A DNA stretch of 18,291 nucleotides from Nitrospina sp. (GTDB lineage Bacteria; Nitrospinota; Nitrospinia; Nitrospinales; VA-1). Below the pieces are notes generated by a model. It saw nothing but the letters and a program-made list of their open reading frames with translations, was not told the origin of the DNA and made no database searches. Made by a program: the position numbers and the translations under genes. The DNA lies in NCBI GenBank assembly GCA_018665625.1, contig JABJCF010000485.1:1-18291 (forward strand), read 5' to 3'. Positions 7,351 to 15,267 of the stretch are shown one piece after another. Position 1 is the first letter of the stretch. Each line of letters begins with the position of its first letter.

Positions 7351-8301
7351 ATGATTAGCGGTGCTCGTATCGTAGTGACAGGCGGGGCGGGATTTATTTC
7401 CAGCCATATTATTGAACGTCTCGTAGAGAAAAATCAGATTGTAATTTATGACAACTTGAAAAGAAACGCTCTGCGTTATTCGCCCATAAAAGAACACTCT
7501 AATTTAACCCTGATTCAGGGAGATGTGCTTGATGCTGCAAAGTTGGATGAATGCATGAAGGGAGCGGATATATGTATACATGCAGCTGCCATTGCAGGAA
7601 TTTATAGTGTGGGCAATCAGGTTACTCGCACGATGAAAGTCAACTTGATTGGAATTTATAATGCGCTTGAATCTGTTTGTAAAAATAAAGTAGGTCGCTT
7701 TATGGATTTTTCCACTAGCGAAATCTATGGTCCCTTCTCTTATCGTAGTAAAGAGGATGATGTTGCAAAAATTGGACCCGCAAGTGAGAAACGCTGGATT
7801 TACGCTCTAAGTAAATTGGCCGGCGAACATTTCACCCATGCATATGCGGATGATTTTGGATTTGATGTTGTCACCGTCCGTCCTTTTAATGTGTATGGTC
7901 CGCGTCAGGTTGGCGAGGGAGCCATTCAACAAATGGTAAGCCGTGCTCTTAAAAATGAAGACATTACGGTATATAACGATGGCTCTCAAATCAGGTCATG
8001 GTGTTTTGTAGATGATTTTGTCGATGCATTTATCACAACCATGGAATCCACAGAAGCCGTGGGAGAAATTTTCAATATTGGAAATCCTCAAGCTACAACA
8101 ACTGTTCTTGGGTTGGCCGAGACCATAATTCGTCTGACAAATTCCAAATCCAAAATCGTACACAAGCCACATCCGGGACCAGAGGTAGAGATCAGGATTC
8201 CAGATATTTCAAAATCCAAGACCTTACTAAAATATGAACCTCGCGTAATGCTGGAAGAGGGCTTGTTAAAAGCTAGCGCATGGTATCGGGAATTTAATTA
8301 A
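7351..8301 (+). CDS. NAD-dependent sugar epimerase/dehydratase (extended SDR, UXS-like)
   Basis: A 316-residue extended short-chain dehydrogenase/reductase acting on a nucleotide sugar in the cytoplasm. The Rossmann motif is TGGAGFI (10-16), followed by Ser17 where the family TGxxGxxG pattern normally has the third glycine. The catalytic residues are in STSEIYG (121-127) and YALSK (Tyr151, Lys155). The substrate-binding part has RPFNVYGPRQ (177-186), RSWCFVDD (215-222) and IRIPDISKS (281-289). These last features resemble UDP-glucuronate decarboxylase and dTDP-glucose 4,6-dehydratase groups more than GalE, but the exact reaction is unresolved. It is the first gene after the promoter at 7261-7290 and is 13 bases from the next SDR gene, so the two probably act in one pathway. 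Confidence 0.85.
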   Translation: MISGARIVVTGGAGFISSHIIERLVEKNQIVIYDNLKRNALRYSPIKEHSNLTLIQGDVLDAAKLDECMKGADICIHAAAIAGIYSVGNQVTRTMKVNLIGIYNALESVCKNKVGRFMDFSTSEIYGPFSYRSKEDDVAKIGPASEKRWIYALSKLAGEHFTHAYADDFGFDVVTVRPFNVYGPRQVGEGAIQQMVSRALKNEDITVYNDGSQIRSWCFVDDFVDAFITTMESTEAVGEIFNIGNPQATTTVLGLAETIIRLTNSKSKIVHKPHPGPEVEIRIPDISKSKTLLKYEPRVMLEEGLLKASAWYREFN

Positions 8302-8314
8302 AAGAGAATTGTGT

Positions 8315-9259
8315 ATGAAGGTGCTGGTAACCGGGGCGTCCGGGTTCATCGGAAAAAACATTTTATTAGCTTTCCCTGCTGATTGGAATATTACGGCCAC
8401 ATATTATCGGGATGAATCTTTCCCTGATTTTCTAGTTAAACAAAATCTGACACACGTAAAATCTTTGCAGATAGACCTAACGGATGGTGCGGCTATGTCA
8501 GCACTGGGTAACAACAGCTATGACGCTTGCGTTTACCTGGCTGCAAATGGAGACCCCGCTTATTCTGATCACGCCCCGATGGAAGATTTGCAATCGAACG
8601 CCGTAGCCTTGTTGAATGTAGTGACTGCATGGAGGTTTGGCCATTTTATTTTTTTCTCTTCGGGGGCTGTTTATGACGGCCTGCAGGGTCCAGTTAACCC
8701 TGAAAGTCAATTGAACCCAGTTTTGCCTTATGCAATTTCCAAATGGGCTTCGGAACGCTACATTATGTATGCGTTGGAGAAAAAACATATTCAGTATGCA
8801 TCTATTTTAAGGTTTTTTGGCGCTTACGGCTCTTATGAACCTGCAAGGAAAATTTACAACCGCTTAATCAGGCAATTTGCTTTCGAAAAGAACGCGCACT
8901 TTCTAATCCGTGGCGATGGCAGTAACTTAATAGATGCCATGTATATCGAAGATACGGTGCGGGCTGTGCAAATGCTTTTAAAGCAAGCCAAAAAAACTCA
9001 GGTAATGGATCTTTGCTCGGGCACACCTGTTACTTTAAAAAACCTCGTTACTCAATCGGCTAAGGAATTCGGTTTAGAAGCTGAAATCAAGTATGAGGGC
9101 GAAGTTCCTGAGGCTATTGAGTTTCTCTCGAATGATCAAACCATGGAAAAAGAATTTGGGTTTAAACCCAAGGTCACTTTATCTGAGGGATTGCAACGTT
9201 TTCATCAATGGTTAGTGAGTGAAGAATCTGGGGCTAGAGTTATAAGCCCTTCAACATAG
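8315..9259 (+). CDS. NAD-dependent sugar epimerase/reductase (SDR)
   Basis: A second extended SDR, 314 residues from the ATG at 8315. A TTG at 8309 is in frame, but the only purine-rich site (AAAGAGA, 8301-8307) is correctly spaced for 8315 and too close to 8309. The Rossmann motif is complete: TGASGFIG (6-13). The active site has SSGAVYDG (115-122) and YAISK (Tyr139, Lys143). MYIEDTVRA (209-217) is typical of NAD-dependent epimerase/dehydratase proteins. Sequence identity to the preceding SDR looks low, so it is not a recent duplicate. It probably makes or reduces a keto-sugar nucleotide; the substrate is not readable. The FAD gene follows after 9 bases. Confidence 0.83.
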   Translation: MKVLVTGASGFIGKNILLAFPADWNITATYYRDESFPDFLVKQNLTHVKSLQIDLTDGAAMSALGNNSYDACVYLAANGDPAYSDHAPMEDLQSNAVALLNVVTAWRFGHFIFFSSGAVYDGLQGPVNPESQLNPVLPYAISKWASERYIMYALEKKHIQYASILRFFGAYGSYEPARKIYNRLIRQFAFEKNAHFLIRGDGSNLIDAMYIEDTVRAVQMLLKQAKKTQVMDLCSGTPVTLKNLVTQSAKEFGLEAEIKYEGEVPEAIEFLSNDQTMEKEFGFKPKVTLSEGLQRFHQWLVSEESGARVISPST

Positions 9260-9268
9260 AAGTCACTT

Positions 9269-10747
9269 ATGGAAAACAGAGAAGAAACTCAAGTTATAGA
9301 TCAAGACGGGACCATTGTCATTCTTGGCGCTGGTCCGGCGGGTCTCGCATGTGCGCATAAATTGCTTTCCAATGGCTTAGATAGAAAAGTAGTTGTTTTA
9401 GATCGGGCAAATGTACCAGGTGGAGCCGGCGCAAGTTTTAAATGGAAGGGGCATACCTTGGATTATGGTCCTCATGCTTTTCATACCCGTGGGGATGAAC
9501 CTGAAAACCTGATCCGAAGTCTTTTTGTCGACAATCCTGAGTCGTTAATAAGCGGCAGGAAACGAGTCAGTGTTTTTCTGAAAAATAAATTTTTCAAATA
9601 TCCTTTGCAAATTAAAGAGGCTCTTTTGAAGTTCAATCCTCTTTTAAGCGTAAAGATAATTTTAGAATTTATGATGACCTTCATTATTCATCAGCTTGTT
9701 TCGATTCCTATCGAGAGTTTTGAGGATTGGGGGCGGAAACGTTTCGGCGCGACCCTTTATAAAATAAGTTTTGGAGATTACACGAAAAAAGTCTGGAAAA
9801 CGGAACCGAATCTAATCTCAAGGAAATTTGCTTCTGAAAAAATTCAGGGGTTTAGTTTTATAAACTTGATTAAAAAATTACTGAAAATAGGTGGTCAGGT
9901 AACCGAACCTTACTACCAGTCTGTGATCTATCACAAAAATGGTTCGGGCACTTTATATATGCGACTCGCTGAAAAAATAAGAGAGTTAGGCGGTGTTATT
10001 GAATTAGAAGCGGATATTCAGGATCTAAAGTTAGATGGGGATAAAGTAAAAGAGGTTTGCTACTTAAAAGATGGGGAAAAGCAAACTTTGAAAACAGATT
10101 TCCTGGTAAATACGATTCAAATGCCTGCCTTGGTCAATCTTTTTGGCAATCAAACACCTTTTATTGTTCGGCACCACGCTGATAAATTGAAATATGTATC
10201 ATTGATACTTGTTTATCTGGAGTTTGAAACGGATAAGATTGGTGATGACAGCTGGTTTTACCTGCTTGATAACGAATTTGTTTTTAACCGTGTTACGGAG
10301 CAGAAAAACTTAAGCCGAATCACGATGGAAGAAGGAAAGACCGTTTTGTCTTTTGAATTGACTTGCCGAGGAAGCGAGGAATATTGGCAAATGTCAGATC
10401 AGGAACTCTACGATCTGGCTATCTCCGATTGTGAACGCATACCCAAACTAGCCAATAAACTATCGAAAGTCACGGATTTTACGGTTCGTCGAGCTCGGAA
10501 TGTATATGAATTGTACCTAAAGCAATTTGATTCTCACGCCGAAATAGTACTTGGGTACACACAAGATATTAAAAATATAATCTCTATTGGTCGACGGGGC
10601 TTATTTTTGCAGGGAGATATGCATCAGTCTGTGGAAATGGGATTAAGCGCTGGTGATCTGATACACAATATGAATCAGGATGCTTCAAGGTGCGATGAAT
10701 TGAAGGCAGAGTATTTAAATAAGTATGTAAAGTACCAGAATACTTGA
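9269..10747 (+). CDS. FAD-dependent oxidoreductase (amine oxidase / UGM-like)
   Basis: A 492-residue flavoprotein. The N-terminal dinucleotide-binding motif is ILGAGPAGLACAHKLL (18-33), with the second FAD contact PGGAGASFKWKGHTLDYGPHAFHT (starts at residue 50). YTKKVWKTEPNLIS and the following basic-aromatic stretch recur in protoporphyrinogen-oxidase-like and UDP-galactopyranose-mutase-like proteins of polysaccharide loci. Near the C-terminus LFLQGDMHQSVEMGLSAGDL is the usual FAD-closing segment. Possible roles are ring contraction or redox isomerisation of a sugar nucleotide, or reduction of a polyprenyl carrier; the sequence does not decide. At 492 residues it is longer than classical UDP-galactopyranose mutase (about 370-400). 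It is tightly linked to the SDR genes. Confidence 0.8.
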   Translation: MENREETQVIDQDGTIVILGAGPAGLACAHKLLSNGLDRKVVVLDRANVPGGAGASFKWKGHTLDYGPHAFHTRGDEPENLIRSLFVDNPESLISGRKRVSVFLKNKFFKYPLQIKEALLKFNPLLSVKIILEFMMTFIIHQLVSIPIESFEDWGRKRFGATLYKISFGDYTKKVWKTEPNLISRKFASEKIQGFSFINLIKKLLKIGGQVTEPYYQSVIYHKNGSGTLYMRLAEKIRELGGVIELEADIQDLKLDGDKVKEVCYLKDGEKQTLKTDFLVNTIQMPALVNLFGNQTPFIVRHHADKLKYVSLILVYLEFETDKIGDDSWFYLLDNEFVFNRVTEQKNLSRITMEEGKTVLSFELTCRGSEEYWQMSDQELYDLAISDCERIPKLANKLSKVTDFTVRRARNVYELYLKQFDSHAEIVLGYTQDIKNIISIGRRGLFLQGDMHQSVEMGLSAGDLIHNMNQDASRCDELKAEYLNKYVKYQNT

Positions 10748-10843
10748 CCTGTTCCCAATAGGTTGGTTTGCAATATTGCGGGATAGATTAAAAGTGTTGC
10801 TCGTTTTATTTTGTGTGGACTTTATCAACTAGGATTACGCTCT

Positions 10844-13699
10844 ATGCATGTTATTGAAACAATTTTTTTGTTGCTAGCCGGGCTGCTTTTTTTGTCTGTC
10901 ATGGGGTATCCGGCTGTCAAGCTTCTATTGCCAAAGGATCTTTATGACGAGTACGGGCATATTATTGTTTTGCCATCGGGATATCTGTTGTTTTGTCTTT
11001 GGTGTTTTAGCCTCTCAGGAAATTTTAATGTCCCTGCCGTATTAGCAACGCAAATTGTTTTTTATTCCATGTTGGTTTTTTCGTTGGGTGTTTTTATGTA
11101 TCACGCCCGAAAAAGCTTTCAGGTTGAGATTATAAAAGAAAAACTTGCGCAGATTTTTATGCTCTGCGGCCCCCTGATTCTTGTTCTTCTGTGGCCATTT
11201 TTTACTTACGGAGCGGATACTTTTCTGGGGGCAGTGAATCCCGATTATTTTGCCGGCCTGATTGACCACTATTTTCTTCTTAAAGGCCGTTCTGTTTCAG
11301 ATTTTACCAGAGGAACGGATACCTATTTCCCAATTGATTATTTGGCAGGTTCCATTTCACCATCCGCAAGGTTTGCCAGCGGTATGGTTGGAATTGGCTT
11401 TGAATCCGTCTTTGGAATTCCAACGCGGACTGCACTGACCCTTTCCATTGCGATATTTATGTTTTGCCTTCCGCTTAGCGTTTATTTCTTCACAAGAACT
11501 GTTTTTGGTCTTGATGGGAATACATCCAAAATAAGTGCATGGCTTGCTGGTGTCAGTGGTTCTATCGGATTGAGCTACTTATATTTTTATTTAGGACAAA
11601 ACTCAGGTCTTGCTGCGGTGCCTTTGGTTTTTGCTGTTGGTTATTTGCTTGTCAAGAATCCAGGCATTGGCTTGATGGTTTTTTATACTTTCCTGATTAA
11701 TGCTTTAATGATTACCTATCTGGGGATGCTTCCTTATGCGGGTGCTCCAGTTGTGGTTTTTTTAATTTATCAATTTGCTACCCGGCAAATGCCAGTTTTC
11801 AAATTCTCGAAACTGTTTATTGGGATTATTCTTATCAGCATCGTAATTAATTTTGCAATGTTAAGCTCACTTGCCAAAATGGTAATGGGTTGGGGGAATA
11901 TAGTCGGCCAAACTCTCCAAGGCCAGTATTTTTTAGATTTTCTTACCGAAGCATTTTTCCCTTATTTCTTGGGAGTTTCTGTCTATCCTTTCCATAGCTC
12001 ATGGCTCTTTTCTCATTTTGGATCATCGGCAAGCGTAGTACCTCATCTTATAGTTTTACCTCTCGCTCTAGGTGTATTCATTTTTATTTCATGCTCACTG
12101 ATCAAATGGATGAAAGAGGTAGGGGATAAAGGAAAAGTCATAACAGTGATCTCGGCAATTGTAATTTATGCACTTGTCTGGTGGGTATACAGCTTTGAAA
12201 GGCAATACGGCTATGCTGTTTTTAAAATGGCATCGTGGGTTCAGTTTATTCTTGTGCCCATTGCAGCGTATGGGATCTCAATAGCATTAAAAAAACGTTC
12301 ATCTAAATTCTGGTCGTCTAATAATATTAAATGGGTTTTTCCTGCTGTTATTTATGTGGTGTTCAATATTGTTACAACAATCGAATACGGCATGAAGGGC
12401 ATGGGCAAGGAGCCTCTGCTTGGCTCGATAATTAACAGTTATGAAATGACAGGGAATAGAGACTATTTTACATTAAATGAAGATATCAAACCTTTTGTCA
12501 AGCCGGATGAATCTATAGGTCTTAACTTTGTTGTTAGTGTCCAAAACTATTGGATTAGTTATTACCTGAATAACTTTAAGCTCTCTTTGTTGTCTCACGA
12601 CAATATTCCAGGAGATGATGAAAACCTACCAGACGTTATCAATAATACTGTGATTGATTATTATGGAAATGTAGGGCTGGCAAAGAATATTTTCTTTCAT
12701 GGCGCCAAAGATTCTTGGTATTTGACATGGAATGAGCCTCATAGAAATAAGGATATTTCAATGACGGACTATAAAAACCCGCCGGTTTGGGAGAATGAAA
12801 CCTTTAGATTGTTTCGAGCAGATAACACGCCTGACTTTCTGGTGACGGGCAGGGGGTTTTACAGGATGGAGTATTATGATGATGAAATTTCCTATTGGCG
12901 CCCCAAAAGAATCAGATGGACTTCTCAGGGAGGCGAATTTTTTCTACTACGTCCTTCCAAACCAAATAAACCGTATCGCTTTATTTTCGATGGAAAAGCT
13001 GGCTATGGTCTTGAAGGTCCAAATAATAATGTCCGAAATATAGAGTTGTGGATTAATAAAACTAAATTTGATGAAGGCAAAATAACCAATTCTTCAAGGT
13101 TTATTTCGAAACCCTTTTATCCTGAAGAGGGCTCAAATAAAATTGTTCTTAAAGTTCTGGAAACTGTCAAACCCTTAAAGCGCCCATTGCCTTTATGGAA
13201 TAAAGATGTTCCTTTTGATTACCGTCAGCTAAATTTAATGGTTTCTAATGTTCGGGTTGTCCCCGAAGGCGATCAGTCCCTTACCCCAAAAGTTGAAAAT
13301 TGTCAGTTCCCATTGGAAGGAAACCAAATCCAAAGGTGCGCTGTGTCATACAACGGCATAAAGGTTGACAGATGGTTTGGTGGGCAGGCCACTTTAGTCA
13401 TAGATAAGGCCTCTAAAAACCTATCTAAGAATATTATTTTGAAGGGATTTGCTGCGGGAAATTTGGGGGTTGTTTATCCACATCAGGTTGAATTCACTGT
13501 TAACGAAAACACCTATACGAAATCTATCAAAGCAGCAGGAAATTTTTTAATTGAACTTCCAATAGACGGAGTTAAAGAAAATATTGTTTCGGTAAGAATG
13601 GCTTCTCTGGAAAAACCTCCAGCCAGGTCAGGTGAGATGGAACGATCAGGCGAAACAACGACTCAGCCTTATAGGTTGGACTCAATTTCGTTGAACTGA
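10844..13699 (+). CDS. Large polytopic membrane protein with beta-rich C-terminal region (GT-C-like)
   Basis: A 951-residue protein. A TTG at 10811 would add 11 residues, but the ATG at 10844 is preceded by AGGA at 10831-10834 and begins directly with a hydrophobic helix. I count about 13-14 membrane segments in residues 1-515. A large non-membrane loop between segments 4 and 5 carries acidic residues in DTFLGAVNPDYF, the kind of placement where GT-C glycosyltransferases keep the catalytic acid. The last 435 or so residues have no membrane helix. From about residue 690 there seem to be two beta-sandwich-like units with many alternating hydrophobic strands, plus asparagine- and glycine-rich turns. 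A lipid-linked-sugar transferase or polysaccharide polymerase-like role is the best inference. It is not an evident Wzx or Wzy. A 96-base gap precedes it. Confidence 0.7.
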   Translation: MHVIETIFLLLAGLLFLSVMGYPAVKLLLPKDLYDEYGHIIVLPSGYLLFCLWCFSLSGNFNVPAVLATQIVFYSMLVFSLGVFMYHARKSFQVEIIKEKLAQIFMLCGPLILVLLWPFFTYGADTFLGAVNPDYFAGLIDHYFLLKGRSVSDFTRGTDTYFPIDYLAGSISPSARFASGMVGIGFESVFGIPTRTALTLSIAIFMFCLPLSVYFFTRTVFGLDGNTSKISAWLAGVSGSIGLSYLYFYLGQNSGLAAVPLVFAVGYLLVKNPGIGLMVFYTFLINALMITYLGMLPYAGAPVVVFLIYQFATRQMPVFKFSKLFIGIILISIVINFAMLSSLAKMVMGWGNIVGQTLQGQYFLDFLTEAFFPYFLGVSVYPFHSSWLFSHFGSSASVVPHLIVLPLALGVFIFISCSLIKWMKEVGDKGKVITVISAIVIYALVWWVYSFERQYGYAVFKMASWVQFILVPIAAYGISIALKKRSSKFWSSNNIKWVFPAVIYVVFNIVTTIEYGMKGMGKEPLLGSIINSYEMTGNRDYFTLNEDIKPFVKPDESIGLNFVVSVQNYWISYYLNNFKLSLLSHDNIPGDDENLPDVINNTVIDYYGNVGLAKNIFFHGAKDSWYLTWNEPHRNKDISMTDYKNPPVWENETFRLFRADNTPDFLVTGRGFYRMEYYDDEISYWRPKRIRWTSQGGEFFLLRPSKPNKPYRFIFDGKAGYGLEGPNNNVRNIELWINKTKFDEGKITNSSRFISKPFYPEEGSNKIVLKVLETVKPLKRPLPLWNKDVPFDYRQLNLMVSNVRVVPEGDQSLTPKVENCQFPLEGNQIQRCAVSYNGIKVDRWFGGQATLVIDKASKNLSKNIILKGFAAGNLGVVYPHQVEFTVNENTYTKSIKAAGNFLIELPIDGVKENIVSVRMASLEKPPARSGEMERSGETTTQPYRLDSISLN

Positions 13700-13794
13700 T
13701 AAGTAGACAGATGGTTCTTTGAGTTTTTTCGATGGGTTTAGTTTAGTAAAGACCAGTTTGTTGGAAGCGGAAAATATAAGGGAATATTCGTAAA

Positions 13795-14370
13795 ATGGGG
13801 AACTTGGCAATTTCATATTATCTGTTGTTACTTTTTGTTTTAATGCTCTATTCCTGCGCAGAAAAACAAAAAACTTTTAATGAATGCCCTGACTTTAGCC
13901 TTCAAGGTTCTAGTGAGGTTTTAAAGGTTCCCACGATAAGTAGTCTACCGTTTTCCAGACGAAGTAATCCTCTTGGTTTGACTGGCGAGAGTTTTTTGTT
14001 TCTCGCAGACTCCAAGTTTGACTATTCGGTTCTATTTTCACTCAAGTTTTATAGGATGGGAGAAACTTCCTCCAAAAATGAAGACATGGATTGCCTGATC
14101 GGTATGAGTCTTTCGGTAAAAGAACCGGTGAGTGACTCAGATAAAATAATGGTTTCAGAGTTTTCTAACTTTTTATTAAAAAAGAATATTCCAGAATCCA
14201 TTGTAGCAATGATTCCAAAAGCAATGGATAAGAATGAAGAATATCATGATCTGGGTTATGTCGAGAAAATGAATGTTTCTTCGGGCTATATACTTCAGCC
14301 CGCCCGAGGGAAATTCTTTAAGGTGGATATTGGAATTGTGAATGCCCTAAACGGCCAAAGCGAGAATTAA
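13795..14370 (+). CDS. Predicted lipoprotein of unknown function
   Basis: A 191-residue protein with an N-terminal hydrophobic segment ending in LMLYSC. Cys21 is the likely lipidated residue, and LYSC is an acceptable lipobox, so signal peptidase II processing is predicted. The mature part has only two more cysteines, is hydrophilic and contains no motif I recognise. AAGGGA about 10 bases upstream can serve as ribosome binding site. The stop is 2 bases before the next ATG, so translation is probably coupled to the glycosyltransferase. Its position between a large membrane protein and a glycosyltransferase suggests an envelope role in export or assembly, but that is only context. Confidence 0.7.
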   Translation: MGNLAISYYLLLLFVLMLYSCAEKQKTFNECPDFSLQGSSEVLKVPTISSLPFSRRSNPLGLTGESFLFLADSKFDYSVLFSLKFYRMGETSSKNEDMDCLIGMSLSVKEPVSDSDKIMVSEFSNFLLKKNIPESIVAMIPKAMDKNEEYHDLGYVEKMNVSSGYILQPARGKFFKVDIGIVNALNGQSEN

Positions 14371-14372
14371 AA

Positions 14373-15239
14373 ATGAAAATTTGGATATTTTTACCTGCTT
14401 ATAATGAGGAGGAATCTCTTGTTAATTTGTTACCCAAATTTAAAGAGTTCTTTTCTCAAGAAAGACAGATCGATTACTCCATTTTAATTGTTGATGATGG
14501 TAGTTCCGATGGCTCTGTCAAGGTAGCCGAAGCAGCAGGTTCCGATATGCCGATTAAAGTTATCAAGCATTCCATGAACAGAGGGCTGGGAGAGACCGAG
14601 CGAAGTGGTTTTGAATACATAGCCGAAAACGCAGGTGAAGAAGATATCGTAATTCGTTTGGACTGCGATGACACCCACGAACCTCAATATATTGCTTCCA
14701 TGTTGGATAAGCTGGAGGAAGGGTACGATGTGGTAAACACTTCACGATTTCAGCCTGGCGGCTATCAGATGGGCGTGAATTCTTACCGTAGCTTCATCAG
14801 CAGAAGCGCAAATGTATTTATGAAAATTTTGTTTGGGCTCACTGGGATGAAGGATTACTCATGTGGTTTTAGAGCCTATCGTGTTAAAAAAATAAAGGAT
14901 GCCGTAAAAGTTTTTGGTAATAACTTTTTACAAATGCGCGGCTTTGGTTTCACGTCCACACTAGAGATTATTATTAAACTGAATTTACTTGGCTGCCGTT
15001 TTGCCGAGGTTCCCTTTGGATTGAGGTATGACCAGAAAGTCACCGAGAGCAAAATGGTAAGCGGGACAACAATGTTGGGCTACATTGTTATGTCAGCCTT
15101 ATATCATTTGCCTTGCTCGGGTTGGCGAACCTATAAGAAACTGCTTAGTGGGTTGGGCGATAAGTCTGTCGATGAAATTGCCAAAGAATATTTAAAAATC
15201 AAATCATCAAAGTCCATACCATCACGGTTTGGTGCGTGA
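14373..15239 (+). CDS. Family 2 glycosyltransferase, DPM1/polyprenol-phosphate type
   Basis: A 288-residue GT-A glycosyltransferase without an obvious membrane anchor. Seen directly: LPAYNEEESL (7-16), VDDGSSDG (40-47), the metal-binding acidic group LDCDD (96-100) and YSCGFRAYR (162-170), the last typical of dolichol/polyprenol-phosphate sugar transferases. The family moves a sugar from a nucleotide donor to polyprenyl phosphate on the cytoplasmic side of the membrane. The product would feed a GT-C enzyme, which fits the large membrane protein two genes upstream. The C-terminal 60 residues after the catalytic core contain a moderately hydrophobic stretch (231-247) that could touch the membrane. 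ATG at 14373 starts 2 bases after the lipoprotein stop. Confidence 0.87.
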   Translation: MKIWIFLPAYNEEESLVNLLPKFKEFFSQERQIDYSILIVDDGSSDGSVKVAEAAGSDMPIKVIKHSMNRGLGETERSGFEYIAENAGEEDIVIRLDCDDTHEPQYIASMLDKLEEGYDVVNTSRFQPGGYQMGVNSYRSFISRSANVFMKILFGLTGMKDYSCGFRAYRVKKIKDAVKVFGNNFLQMRGFGFTSTLEIIIKLNLLGCRFAEVPFGLRYDQKVTESKMVSGTTMLGYIVMSALYHLPCSGWRTYKKLLSGLGDKSVDEIAKEYLKIKSSKSIPSRFGA

Positions 15240-15267
15240 TCTTTTGCTTAACTGAGGGTCTCTAAAT

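Noticed and set aside
7351..9259. The two adjacent SDR genes as a tandem duplication
   Set aside because: Beyond the shared family motifs the two proteins differ along most of their length, so they are better seen as two different enzymes.
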